Below the pieces are notes generated by a model, which saw nothing but the letters and a program-made list of their open reading frames with translations, made no database searches and had not been told where the DNA came from. A program made the position numbers and the translations under genes. A stretch of DNA of 64,000 nt from Ligula intestinalis. Taxonomy: Eukaryota; Platyhelminthes; Cestoda; Diphyllobothriidea; Diphyllobothriidae. Below, in pieces: positions 48,500 to 61,214 of the stretch. The stretch is taken from NCBI GenBank assembly GCA_036362985.1, contig JAYGXS010000008.1, positions 21,955,470 through 22,019,469 on the forward strand, read 5' to 3'. Within the stretch, counting starts at the first letter, position 1. Each line of letters starts with the position of its first letter.

Positions 48500-49280
48500 A
48501 GGCGGCTGCTCTCGTGACTCCGGAATTGACGCCCTGGCAGACTGACTGCAGTCCTCCGACAGTTAAAACTCTTTCCCTCTATTCTCCTATCTTTCTGAAA
48601 AATACACTAAGCCTAACAATTTGCCTTTCCCACCGTCTGCTCTCCTCATGTGAAGGAACTATGGGCCTGGAAGATCGTAGTTATGAGGGTTAACTTTCTA
48701 AGTTCAACCTCCTATTGACATATCTTTGCTGAATAACTTGCATACACAGACCACCGTATACGGCGATGCAACACATACGCCACTTTAAAACGTATTGTTG
48801 TTCACCCGACGCCGCCACTCGTTTCGCTGCTGGGCCAACGTGAGTCATGGCAATACCTTCAAGCCAATCAATGTGGGCCATTTCACCGATTGGCTGTAGG
48901 CAACAACTGACACTCCTTGCAGGGGGAGTTAACCAAATAGGTAAAGCCCTTGCCACTGCGGACCATTTCCGTGTGGGGAGAGGACAAGGGCGACTTCAGA
49001 TCAGAGGAATAATCTATTTTGTACAGAGAAAATGGAAAACACATTTGAGGAAATTGACTCTCGGACGACCGTGCGTCTGCACTCGAGAGAGGCCCCATCC
49101 AAAATGTTTTAGCGTAGCAGTAATCGCGGTATGGTAATGTGCGTGTCCACTATAGAAAGATGATTCACCAGACCGGATTGGCGTAGGCAGGCTGGTGTGT
49201 GCACTTTCTAGCCGCCACAAGTGGTGGAGCGTTGGTGAACTTTGCAGCACCTGCGATTGGCTATCGCAGAGGTGTTCGAG
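48500..49280. mobile_element. family X inverted pair, unit 2 copy
   Basis: Counterpart of 37100-37930. The left arm is at about 48500-48690 and the right arm at about 48950-49280. Confidence 0.5.
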
Positions 49281-51408
49281 AACCGCAATTACGTGATCTC
49301 ATGCATGGCGTCACGCCAGGGATAGAAGGCGATGCAGAGTCAATTACAACTCACAGCTGCCACAAATAAGCGGCTAGCAGCAAGTGCCCGCAGATACCCT
49401 CGTGCAAGTTCGTTGTCGCCCGGTAAAAACCTTGTTCAACCGGTTTTCTTAAATCCAGATTTTGGAAACCTTTGTGCTATCCACTTCACAATTATCGACG
49501 AAAGTGAATCCAAAAGAGTGTCATCCTTCCTAAAAATATACAGTTGGTTAACTTACTCATGAAATCATAGGATTTTGCAGGTTACTCCCTGTTACATAAA
49601 CACAGCCTAAGCTGCGGCCCCCAATGTTTGGTCTTCATAATAGAGCATATTGCCATTTATGAAGGAATTTAAAGTTTCAAAGAAATACCTTCCGAAAAAA
49701 TTGAAATCGGGTGTGCAAGGTTAACTTCAATTTTTTTTGTAGAAGTTGCCCGGTTATGCAAAACCACCGAGTGAATATAGCAGGAAAAGTAAAATTACGT
49801 TGGAAAATAACCCTTGTGTAAAGTTTCCAGCTATATATGCTTCCATATTACGTGCAATGTACTGTATGGCTTTAACCTAACAGCCCAGATTTTGCTTATG
49901 TGTTCTAACACTAGAACTGCCAGTTGTTTCTTTCGTTTTTGCGTCGCTTGAGTTACGTTAAGCTTCGGCAATCACGTTGTCGCCTGATATGACCCATTGG
50001 GAGATCATGGGAGTAGTTTATTTACTTAGCTCACATGCGGACATACCGATCAGTGATAAATTAATTTAAATGGAATTGTCAGATGCAATTCAAAAAACAT
50101 CCCTTTGTATAAGCTAAGATTAATTCCCTTCCACCACATTTTTTGTTATTATTTTGAGGTTTTGATATCGAAGAGCTTCAGACCTTATTTTAAATGCTAA
50201 TTAAGACACTATGATATTCACTGGCTTCAGTCAATTGATCATAAATAATGATTTTATTCTACGCGCTTACCAAAACCTGCAAAATAAGATGTATTTTAAA
50301 AGCATTTACCTCAAAACGAGATTAAAAAACACGTTTTCTTTTGAAACTGCCTGTATGTTTCATGGTTTCAGAAACACCCAAACACGTCAAATCATTGCCA
50401 AGAACAATTCAGGTCCACAAAAATATTTTTTTGAATAATAATGCCTTAGATTTATTTAAATTTTTTTAAGAATCAGTCATTTCTTAAAATAAGCTTCAGT
50501 TATACATATTTTGGCTTCGGATTTCTGCGTACTTTATTTTTGATAATGAAGTCAAGATCAGAATTGGGCATTTTGTCAGTTTATCGATTTACCCAAACAT
50601 TATGAACACATCTTCTGTTATAAATGAAAATGCTTACTTTTCTATTTAAATCAGAACAGTTTTCAGTTTATTTGGTAACTTCTGAGCTCAGATCTACAAT
50701 GAAAAATGCAGAGCACACTGGCAATAATATAAGCGGCGATTTTCGAGAAAACTGTTTCTCAATGTCCCGCGACAACTCACTCAAATATCTGTTATTTTAA
50801 CTGTTTTCAACTTGATTTGAACTGTACAATCTACTAACAAACTGTATACTAATTAAGTCTTCATACGCATTTCTTGTCTGCAACCCTTCAAATATACAAT
50901 ATACATTTTAAATAAGCGTCAAGCCAGTAGCAGCCTTTAACGTTTATTACTCGATTTTATGGCATAAAACTTGCAAGATTTGCAGAATATAAATTTTTTA
51001 AACTAAGTTTGCTCTTTTTCCCAAAATTATGCTTTCACATTTAATTACCTCAGTTTCATGGTCATAAAAGCAAATTTTCAGTTTTGTGAATAGATATGAC
51101 TTAAAGTTTCCTGCTCTTCATGGACGTTTTTGTATAAAGCAACATGCAGACACAAGAAAACCGTTTTCGCGGCGTTTATTGGCGTAGAAAATACCTCGGA
51201 TATCAGCAAACGGTGGATTTTGCGCATTTCCACCTCTATTTAATACCACTATACTGATACGAATGGAAATTAGTTCTAGTAAAACTCATTTTGCGCCTGA
51301 ATTCAACACGATGAACTAAAAAAAACAACCTTAAAGTGTGTTTAATCTCGCAACCTACAACCTTTCATCAGATATTTAATCAACTGTACGATCTAGTCAG
51401 GTGTTGAG

Positions 51409-51429
51409 TATATGTATATATATATATAG
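51409..51429 (+). repeat. (TA)n microsatellite
   Basis: Interrupted TA run, expanded compared with the equivalent site in unit 1 near 40100. Confidence 0.8.
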
Positions 51430-51751
51430 TTTTCATCAAATGGATTTTGGTCCCTGCTTCTAATTCTGTTGTAACGATGAAATTTGCTGTGTAACCGTCT
51501 CATTACACCCTTTGGTATCCACAATGACTTAAACAGCAAGAAGGGCGTAACAGTGGAAGCCACTCGCATGAGAATTTGCTGTGAACAAAAGCCGGAGTTA
51601 CTGTCTCGAGCAACATCTGTGCCACTGGCCTTGTCCAGAGCTGAATTTTTCGGCGCGGGGCGAAGCCTGGGCCTGAGGCGGACTTGCGGTGTCCTTGTCT
51701 GTCTCTGTTGCAATGCACTGTCTGATGTGTGATAGTTGCTTATAAGTGATT

Positions 51752-52242
51752 TGAGTTGACGCAATTGTGAAGAAACTCGAGGCGTTGCGCGGGATTTGAA
51801 CCCGCGTATGAGAGAAGGCCTTCACTGGTGGTCAACGCTCTAACCGCTAACCTACGAACGTCCCACTTCACTCCATGAATTTACTCACACCTATGTTGAT
51901 ATTATCCGCCCAACTTTACCGCTACATATGGAATCCACCAATACGGAACAGCAAGCTGTCTGCCTAAGCAGGATTTCCTGAGCAATCATCTAGAATCCAC
52001 CTGGATGACTACTAGGATGACTTAATTATTAGGAGGTTTGGCAGATTTGCTTAATTTGAGTTGACCCAATTGTGAAAAATCTCGAGGCGTTCGGCGGGAT
52101 TTGGGCGTTATGTAGCTTAGCGGTTAGAGCATTGGCCGCCTGTAAAGGCCTTCTCTGATACGCCGGTTCAAATCCCGCCAAACGCTTCGAATTTTTCACA
52201 ATTGGGTCAACTCAAATTAAGAAAATCTGCCAAACCTCCTAA
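51752..52242. mobile_element. composite tRNA-like SINE, unit 2 copy
   Basis: A 491-bp counterpart of 40433-40924 with the same TTATAAGTGATT flanks (51740-51751 and 52243-52254). The insertion therefore predates the split of the two units. The plus-strand head is better preserved here: GTAGCTTAGCGGTTAGAGC and GGTTCAAATCCC, with acceptor-like GGCGTT/AACGCT pairing. Confidence 0.7.
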
Positions 52243-52858
52243 TTATAAGTGATTGTCACGCGCTTTCACTTTCGGCATGCTTGGGCCAATCGCAAAATTA
52301 TTCTTTCTTGCACACGTTTGGTCGACAATTATGTCTATTTTAGATTTACTGATGAAAGAAAAAAAAGTTTATTTAACCATGGTGTTTTACCGACAACAAA
52401 GAATGTTTTTTAAATAGTTTTGAAACCTACCGAGCGTTACACCTGAATTCAGCGTTTCTAAACTACGTGCTGTACCCATCCTGTGTAAGGAATTGTGCAC
52501 TATTGTTGCCTAAGGTGTAGAGAAGGGGTCACATAGTTCTCATGAATTTTTGCAATTGATGTAAAACATGATGCAACATTAATCAATTTATGGATACGAC
52601 GTATTATGACATAACACTTCACAGTCTTAAGAAATCTCATGATAAAACATTTTTGCAAATCAAAAAAATTCACTTCCTACAAGTATAGTTTTCGAAGGAA
52701 GCTTATCTGTCAACTAAACTAACACAAGAAAAAATAATTTTGTTTCATCTTTTTATAAAATATACTTTTGTCTATAAGAGCACTCAAAATCAATCAGTTA
52801 AATGCATTCCACGTAAGTAGTATAGATATTGTATGTAATATTATACTACATAATATAT

Positions 52859-53195
52859 TCACTCAGAAATGTGAACACCGATCGAAAAGGCTTTCGAACT
52901 AAGCAAAGTTAATGTGGTGGTCAGATGTCCCCAACGGGTGACCAAGAATATAAACCCGATCAGCAGTGACAACAAATGGTAGGTGGCGAGCGGTGATGAA
53001 CTACAGTTCGATGAAGTGCTCATGACCCATCTGATAGACTCCAGTGGTTGACCAACTGCGCCGTCTGTGAGTGTGTTTGTTTGTGTTGTCCGACCAGCTG
53101 GTGTTCAAGCTTATGCTTGGCTGATAAAGGCTAATAAGCCCGAAACTGTTCTTAATCAAGTTACCCCCAGATGCTGTCATACCCCACTTTCTGCT
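52859..53195. mobile_element. 337-bp insertion unique to unit 2
   Basis: The sequence is absent at the matching site of unit 1 (about 41635-41645). It is flanked by the 9-bp repeat ATAATATAT (52850-52858 and 53196-53204). It has mixed composition in an AT-rich setting and no coding domain. The AT-rich flanks make the duplication call tentative, and the class is unknown. Confidence 0.6.
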
Positions 53196-53699
53196 ATAAT
53201 ATATATATGCTTTATAAGAAACCTGCGCAATGATATCCCTTCTTCTGCTCTTTTGTTAGAAACGTTTGCCTTATGCAAATATTGTACTCAAAGAAACGGT
53301 ACCCTGAGATTCATAAAAGATTATAATTACGATATTTTACCATCATGAAGTGTTTATTTATAATAAATCGTATTCAGCAGTTTATTAATTTTGCCTATAA
53401 AATATACAACACGATCAAAACTATGAGACTTCCTCACACCATAGGGTAAAGGTACTTGATGCTAGACATATGTATTGTGCGGGCAGTATAGAAACCTTGA
53501 ATTCAAGTTTAATGGCTAGTAGGTTGAAATATGATTTGACAATTTAGAAATCGGCAACAGCAGCGTATGTAGGCACATTCATTACTCCCTACTCTATGCA
53601 TGATTTCTTATGAAAACGGTAGGTATTGGGTTTTAATGGGTATGGCATTAGGACACGCAGTAAAATATACTTTAATAAATGCTAAAGGCATTTATATTT

Positions 53700-54345
53700 T
53701 AGGAGAAAAATAAACGAAAGATAACTACTTGTATTCGTTTGTTAGACAATAACGCATTCTTTAAATTACATGCTAAAAAGGTACCTCTTGATTAAAAATA
53801 ATGCAAATTATGAGCTTTTTTACGATTTTGAGTTTTCCATTCATTATACGTCGCATCCGTCAATTAACTTATGTTACCTATAATGCATACAGCATGCTCC
53901 AATCCTGCTGCAATATTTTACGGAAACTATGTGAATTCTTCCTCAAATCATAAACCAAAAAGTACTTTTCCTTAAATTGGATGTGCACGATGCGCAGGTT
54001 GCAAACCTTGAATTCAGTTGTAGCAGTTAGTTCGTCTCTAAATTATTTGGCAATTTAGACTTTCTGTTAATCGACAAATACCCTTCTTTAAAGTATATAA
54101 TTTTAAAAAAGGCGTAAGTTACTATCAAAAGAATGCGAGAAATACATTTTTGTTTATGTTCTGCATAAAATATATTTAAATTTATAAAGGCAGTCAGAAT
54201 TAATGATTAAAAGAGATAGTGCGTATGTAGCCACTTTTTACAGTGCAAAAGTTTTTCAGCAGTCAGAACGGAGCTCGTAAAAAAGGCGGCAGCCTATCGT
54301 GAATGAAATGACTTCAGAAAAGACTACATGAATATCAGTATGACA
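53700..54345 (+). mobile_element. right part of a foldback element
   Basis: Counterpart of 42815-43480. The left arm and everything back to the equivalent of 42131 are missing, leaving a one-armed remnant. Confidence 0.6.
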
Positions 54346-55949
54346 ACTTAACGCGATTCAGAATGGCGAAATACTATCAATCTCTCCATATGTCAGCATG
54401 TTGCATGAATTCTTGACCTTACTGCATTCAAATTTATAAAGGTAGTCAACATCTAGGCTACAAATGCGTGCTATTCAAGAAGTCACCTTTTATGCCGCTG
54501 GTTAAAAAGGTGGCATCCTATAGTAACCGATATGATTTCACAAGGGATTACACGATAAACCACCTTACAACCTTACTCAATGCCAATTATCGAGAGAGTA
54601 TAAATCTTTCGCATTTGTCTTGGACCTATTCTACTCCTGAACTGTAGCTACTACCTGTACTGTCATCAATATGACCTATGCTGTAACCTCTACACCTTCG
54701 AAGAAGTGATGAAGGGGAAATGGCAAATGCAAGCGAAACCAGAAAGGCCATTTCTGGCTATTCACCATCATCAGCCAATTATACCCAAACCCAAAAGTAG
54801 CGACTCCCGAGCTTCGAGCCCGGGACCTTTGACCACTGGCGGGTCCACTGCATCGTACATTTTAAGTAACTATGAAAATGCCTGCAAGTATTCTAGCTAG
54901 AGCCCCAAGAACAAAACGGGCCGAACAAGTTCCTTTAGCTTAGGCGGTGAACGCCCTAGTATCCACTCAAAAAAGTGTTTGGTCTATAGGAGTTAAGGCT
55001 AAGACGATAAACCCTAACAGCTACGATCTTTCACGCCCGGTTTCTTATGTGAAGAGAGAAGACGGTGAGAAGGCCAGAGTGTTATGAACAAAGACATTGT
55101 TTCCGGAAGAGTAAGAAGGAAGTTTTCACTCGATCCGGCATGCTGTTAGGGCGCGTGAGCGCGCGTCCCACTCAGAGCAGATTCCAAAGTGTTCGTCTGT
55201 GCAGGACTTGGCCGAGGACGCAGAGCGCGTCAGGAAGCTGATTGGCCAGACATTTCTCGAGTGCATGTGTGGACCCCAGCAGCCCGAGGGTAAAGGTTGC
55301 ACCTCGCACTCACCTCGCCGAGCGGGTCAAGCAACTGGGTCGAACGCGGCTGAGCGACCAAGATTGTCTCTGTCAGATCAAGTCTGTGGCGTCAAGCGTT
55401 TGGAGGAGGTGGGATGTAGAATGACTACAAGTCCATCAATCAAAACATTGGCCAAAAAGGAATCTGATTATCAAATAAGCTGCTCTCAGGCGACAAATGC
55501 TAGTCCGTAACCTAGGCAGGTTAGACAAGAGAACTATTGTGCGTCGAATTTAGATCGCTTATTTTCGGCTTAAGGTGAGCTTCAGTCGGCCTTTCGAGAA
55601 AAGTTGCATTAACAGTCTGAGTTGTGATAAGCCAAGAAAAGTTATTTATATGCATCCTTATGGGAATCCACACTTGAGGTATTAACTTTTACTTGGCTAG
55701 CTCTTTCATTGTACTTTCACTGTTACTTTATTGTACATTTTGAGAGCAATATCTTGCTTCCTCACTTTCCAAATTTCACAATGAGTAAGTTTAATATTTC
55801 AAGGGTGTAAGATGACAAACATTAAAGATCACTGTGGTTTTACCTGACAAAGACGGACGTAGACAGCTTGCCAATAGCGGCGAATATGCAAGTTTAAGGA
55901 AGCAGTTTAGAAGAAAAGGATGTAATTACTGGATTAAGAGTTTTATTGT

Positions 55950-55988
55950 CCTGAAGTTTCGGATTCCTTCGGGAATTTCTTATCATAA
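55950..55988 (-). ncRNA. hammerhead-like hairpin, degenerate, unit 2
   Basis: Counterpart of 45098-45136, with the hairpin ATTCC-CGAA-GGAAT and GAAAC retained and the core box lost. Confidence 0.3.
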
Positions 55989-56039
55989 GTAATGGTAGCA
56001 TAGTCATAGGCATGCACAGATAGGATTGAAACATGCACA

Positions 56040-56310
56040 GGTTGCACGGTTCTGGAGTTAGATTAGGATAGTCTGCGGTGCGAAGCATCGCGCACACCTT
56101 CACTTTACATGCGGAAAAACTTACTCTTAGCAGCCGCGGAAAGCAAATACAAATTCTTTTTTTCAACTTAACACTTACTTCTAAAAACCTCCTTCTCTGC
56201 CTATCTTGTATCCTTACCCGCCAAAAACCTTTAACCACTGTTTTTGCAGGACAAAGTGCTGGGACTATGGGTATATGAGTGGGCCTTCATAAGTTACTTT
56301 TGCCTAGAAA
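56040..56310 (+). repeat. family D ~250-bp repeat
   Basis: Unit 2 counterpart of 45195-45455. Confidence 0.65.
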
Positions 56311-56578
56311 TCTTTTTAAAACGAAAAGTACCCCTTCTTCATGTTGCAAATTCAAATAAGGCGTAATCTGCAACCAAGCGGGTACGAGCACATCACATAA
56401 ATTTGGCTGACATTCTATAACTGTATGTATTTGAAGAGTACAAGAAAGAATATTTTCGTGCACGTTTTCTGCAATTTATATTTATTTATTTGCTAGAACA
56501 CCAATTTACCTCTCAGGATGTGCCGATCCTGGGTTAATGTTTTTGCGACTCGGTCCCAATCAGCAACCGGCAAGACAC

Positions 56579-56750
56579 CGAACTCGATGGCTCAATGATT
56601 AGGACGTCTGCCCCTGACTGGCGAGGCGCGAGTTCGGAACTTGAGTGCGGTGGCAGTTTCTGCGGCTACACTAGAGTTGGCTGCACGCAGCTGATGAGGG
56701 CCAACCGTTTGAAATAGCTATACTACGTTGCCTGTGTCTGTCAGATGCAC
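56579..56750 (+). mobile_element. tRNA-related SINE, unit 2 copy
   Basis: Counterpart of 45729-45900 at the same position in unit 2, so it was inserted before the units diverged. Confidence 0.7.
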
Positions 56751-57329
56751 AAATATATATTTTAATTTATAAGGGCAGTGAAAATCAACGAGTTGAAGGC
56801 ATATTGCTTAAACAGCCATTTTTACACAATATACTTCGGTAGAAGTTTAATTTAGGTTTCAGTGCAGCATGCGCATACAGTAGAGCACAATAAAGCCGAA
56901 AAATATGAATACTTATTTAAATACTCAGACGGGTGTGCGACGAAAATTCTGGAACCTAGATTAAAACTTCCACCTTTACCTTTTGTAAGCAGTAAGAATG
57001 AAGTTCTTTAAAAAGTGAAAGAAATGACCTGGAATTAGACTGCATAATGATCAGTAGTACAACACTACTAAAAGTTGGTTTTTAATTGATGATTAATCTT
57101 TCGCAAGCTTTTGGCATTTTGCATGAAATAACGACCACACTGTTCTCACACAACTTGTCAAAAGCGACAGAAAACGGCAATGTGTACTTGCAGAGCCCCC
57201 TCCACCCGTGTAGGGTCTTCCGCTCAGTAAGGCTTGTCTTTTTGACTTCTTATTTGGGGAACTTCGTGTTGGCGGCTTTAGAGGTCCGACAAGTGCAGAC
57301 AAACTACGACTTAGTGGTTTTATATGCTG

Positions 57330-58170
57330 AGGCTCTGCCTTTCTTTCATCAAGCAACTGACTTCATCCGTCTCGCAATTAAACACACTTTTCACCTAAGA
57401 GCAAACAGCTGTACCGACACAGACAAAAAGTCTTCTTCCGCTAGAATTACTTTGTTCTAATTTAACGACAAGTTTCGATGTTCACCATATAATTGCGTTC
57501 CATCCAAATCCCCAAAAAGGATAACGCAACAGCAGGAGCGCAAAAACAGAAGTCTAGTACGGCATACTGGAAGCAAGCAAAACGTTTCAACCATGCACAA
57601 GATTGGACCAATCGTATAGTGTCCCCATGCGAGTATCGAACCGATCGCCTTTCTGACTCATCCACCTAACCGCAAATTGCGCGTGTCATCACTACGCGCA
57701 CCGTATGTAGGCAGATCGATAGCGTGGGGTGGTAGCGACTCGTCCGCGCAGGCTGCAAGCGAGTAGGTTAGGCTGGCCCCTAACAAACACTTTTCCTCTG
57801 CTTCCACCTGATATCTTGGCTGAAAGTCCTAGTGATAAAGGGGTAGTAAGTACACAAGTAAATTTGCCCCAATAATTCTTGAGGTCGGCCCAGTTTCAGA
57901 AGGCACGATGAATACTGAAGAATAGGTGATGATAGGACAAAGACCTTCTCACCTAAAACCACAGCTCCTACCTTAGTTAAACTTTGGTTCATAGATGAAC
58001 ATCCATTAGGCAACGTAGCCATTTAGGTAGACCAACTCCATAGAACGATAGTATGGTTTCTCGGTGAAAGTTAAGTTGGTCGTCCACCTTAGACACAACT
58101 AACCCCAGACTTCTTTCTTGAGGGAGGTACAGTATTGAGAGTACTCCAAAAAAATTTCCATGACGGAATA
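57330..58170. repeat. family E repeat, unit 2 copy
   Basis: Counterpart of 46480-47330; the minus-strand tRNA-like stretch is at about 57625-57680. Confidence 0.55.
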
Positions 58171-58304
58171 TAACCTGGTACTTTAGCATTTATTCTGCTA
58201 GGTTATTTTGAGCAATTTACTGGATTTAATAATAAGAAAGGCTGAATTGTGGCAAGCTGCCTTCTTAGTTAAAGTAAAGGAGCGAAATAGGCACTGATTC
58301 TGAA

Positions 58305-59699
58305 GAAATCATAAGTAAGTTTGAAATTAAGAAAGGGCCTATGCCATAAAGTATGAAACAACCAAACGTTTGTTTCTTTTAATATGTATTGTGCTATGGA
58401 TGAACTCCACAAAGCGTCGAAAAACTGGAACAATGATTCCTTCAAGTACTAAATAATTTTTTCCAAAGTTGTTCAAATGGAAGCGAAGCCAAGTTAAAGG
58501 AATCGCATTATTTTCAGAAACAAGCAAGGATTTAGGTTCTAAAAATTATGTTATATTTATCCTGTGAAGTTTATTCGCAAAAATATCCGTAAAAACAGTT
58601 TTGTCGGAATTTTTGTTTTATTGCGCAGCAAAGTGTTGTATATTTTACCGCGATATTACTGAAAAGAGGGTTTTATTGAATGTAAGTCATTTATAAATAT
58701 AGTTTTATTTCTTTATATATCAAGAAATTGGTTCCATTCCGTTTTCAGCGTAACAAAATATACAAATTTATTGGTCTAATCTAGAGCTTTATTTACATTT
58801 CCGAAACTTGGGATTTATCGGAAAAATTTTATGCTGCTCATTACTATTTCAAAGTTGTCGTAAATGCGTTCGTGCCGGTAGGTGAGTAATGATCAAGCCT
58901 TTACAGACTTAGGCAATTTTCTTCCAGCATCCGCAATACTCTAATATTAATTGGGTTTAGTTTTTTGTCTATTATTCAGTTTATTTATCTAATATAATTT
59001 AAGTTCAGCGCAGTTTTTTGGTTAGCTAATTTAGTTTAGCATACAGTAGTTATTTAAGCATATTTATCTAACGTTGATTGAATCTAACTAAACAAAAAAG
59101 AAACAAATAGGGCTCAAAGGTACCATTTGACTAGGTGCCAGGGGTATCTGAGTTGAGTGACCAACTAAACTTTTACTGGTTTCTCTGATGGTCGCATTTT
59201 CAGGCGATTGCTTGGAGGTATTTAGATTGCGGATCACGAGGCCGCAACGGCTTCCTCTAAATGCAGCCTTAAATAATGCCGTCATAACTGTGAAATCACG
59301 TTAGAGGACTCTTTTTGCATGCGTGTGTGTGCCTATGTGTGGCAACAGTGATCTGTCATCTAACACTTCAGGCTCGTCTTTGACCGCACAGACAGATAAA
59401 ATTACACCAAAATAATGATGAGGTCAGAAGCGAAGAATGTCATTACCTCATTGATAAAGACAGTTTATCGAATTCCATGAACGAATTACGCTGTTGTCTA
59501 CACTGGCCACACCATTGAAGTCTATAGAAGGGCACACAGCAGAACAAATGCTGGTCATTGTTGACTTCGTCTCCCCCTATCGTATGTCTTCAGATGAAAG
59601 CGGCGGCTGCCAAAGCGACCAACAGTCAGCAACGTGAGCCACATGCAAATAGAAAACAGGAGCCGTCAACGCAGAGGGGTGGTAGATGCTATGCAAGTC
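58305..59699. other. no gene recognised
   Basis: AT-rich sequence past the end of the duplicated segment. 58950-59095 is rich in TTTAGTTTA-like words resembling the AT-rich zones of family A. Confidence 0.35.
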
Positions 59700-60115
59700 T
59701 GCTGCAGCTTAATTAACGGTGCACTACTTGGAGTCGCACACAGGCCGGAGCAAGCCATAAGGCGTCAGAAACCGAAAGACCCACTGCCACGGCAAGAAAA
59801 ATCATGAGTCGTCTACAAGATCTGTTCCAGTTGCGGGCAAACCAATTTGTCGGGAAACTGGTGGGTAAATTGTCAAACACGTGGCAGCAATCTGGCGAAA
59901 TGATGCCAATTCTCAAGCCGTGGCTTATTCGACGAGACTCGACCACAAATGTAAATTTTATGAGGCCGAAATTCTCGCAAGAGGTGACAATCTGATGAAC
60001 CGAAAATTACTTTAGTCATGGTGTATGGGTCCTTAATACATCAAAAAGTACGTAGATTTGCCCATTCCATATTTGGTGCTGAGACTCAATTTGGCTAAAG
60101 CAAGTCGCCGCTTGG
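59700..60115 (-). repeat. family C repeat, 3' fragment, diverged
   Basis: On the minus strand it follows the family C order: AGCACCAAATATGGAA, then GTCACCTCTTGCGAGAATTT, GAGAATTGGCATCATTTCGC, and a CGGCCTGTGTGCGACT end. Confidence 0.6.
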
Positions 60116-60295
60116 GGAATGGACAGGCCATAGCACCGTCCTATGTCTACACTGCTTCTCGTTGCTGACGCAGCCTATCGGCACTCGCGATATACAGTTA
60201 TCGATTTTTTCTGAACGTTTCAAATTTAACTGTTTTACACTGCAACCTCCAGTGTATACGCTACCTGTATCTGCTATGGCTCTCGGATTATGTTT

Positions 60296-60412
60296 CTGAT
60301 GAGGAATCCGCGACGGATTTCGAAACATCAGGCAAATACAAGTACTGCTCAAGCGAGCAAATCATCATCTTTTTCTCAATCACTTCCTAGCACTTGAATA
60401 TTCGCTTTTATT
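60296..60412 (+). ncRNA. hammerhead-ribozyme-like motif, best copy, with 3' extension
   Basis: An intact CTGATGA core (60296-60302) is followed by an uninterrupted 8-bp stem II: GGAATCCG (60303-60310) with CGGATTTC (60314-60321), one G-T pair, loop CGA. An intact GAAA (60322-60325) and CATCAGG follow. That is the order and spacing of hammerhead core elements. The next ~80 bases, ending in TTCGCTTTTATTG, match the sequence after the 13232 copy. A self-cleaving RNA in a retroelement is the likely origin; stem I and the cleavage site could not be fixed. Confidence 0.55.
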
Positions 60413-60599
60413 GTCAAGCCAGACTATTAGTATTCGTGAGAGAAAAAACCTACAATGCAATCAGTGGCCAAAGTAAGTGGCAAAGGAAAGACTGCTGGGA
60501 CAACAACTTTCTGCCATTCGTTTCCTTCAAGGTCGTATGCAAAATCACCCGCAGACACAGATAAAAGTAAAAATAAAATAAGTAAAAAGAACAATTCCT

Positions 60600-60675
60600 T
60601 GATGGCTAGTCACAAGAAGGAAGAATGTTTACTGGGAGAGTTTTATTATGCGTCTGACGTTTCGGGAAGCTGTTA
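60600..60675 (-). repeat. hammerhead-like family, inverted partial copy
   Basis: The minus strand carries CCCGAAACGTCAGACG, then ATAATAAAACTCTCCCAG, matching the 3' part of the family. The core CUGANGA is not recognisable. It faces the plus-strand copy at 60296 from ~200 bases away. Confidence 0.45.
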
Positions 60676-61214
60676 AGTTGATGCTGTTTGGAGCGAATAA
60701 TTCCGTAAAAAACACTATTTTCCTGACAACGAACCGGTATGCGGCTCATGTCGTAGCGGCGTCTGCTTCCACGTCATTCTTCTACTTCTGACGTCTGAAA
60801 CGCCAATTTACATGAACGAACCTGTGCCCACAACGATCGGTTCAAATTATGACAATTCAAAATACTTCTATGAAGTGGGTTCAGCGAAGTCACAGTGGTG
60901 ATAGATTACCGGGTCACCTAACAGACACAATAAAACCCGCTAGTGTTTAGGGGACCTTTCCTTGCGCGTTCACTCTTGAGAAATTATGCATAAAATAGCG
61001 TAATAAGGATTCTTTAAACACTAAAGGCGTCTGTAGATATCGGCAAATGACTGGAGATTTTATTAGCAGTGAATCTATGATGAAGGTAAGTTATACCACT
61101 CCTGCCTAGCAAATAAAATGCATGTGTCAGGGAAGCCCGACAGCGGGAAAATAAAGCACAGTCGGTATTCCAGAAAAAAACGCAGACATTTGAGGGGGAT
61201 TGATGTTCACTCGT
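60676..61214. other. nothing recognised
   Basis: Mixed sequence without coding frame or repeat partner found. Confidence 0.35.

Larger units (their letters stand above)
47558..58304 (+). repeat. 11 kb segment, unit 2 of a direct duplication
   Basis: Same order as unit 1. Main differences: a ~680-bp loss between 53690 and 53700, a 337-bp insertion at 52859-53195, loss of ~85 bp near 52285, loss of ~50 bp and gain of ~15 bp near 48440-48510. Beyond 58304 the sequence continues without a gap into DNA not present after unit 1. Confidence 0.9.
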
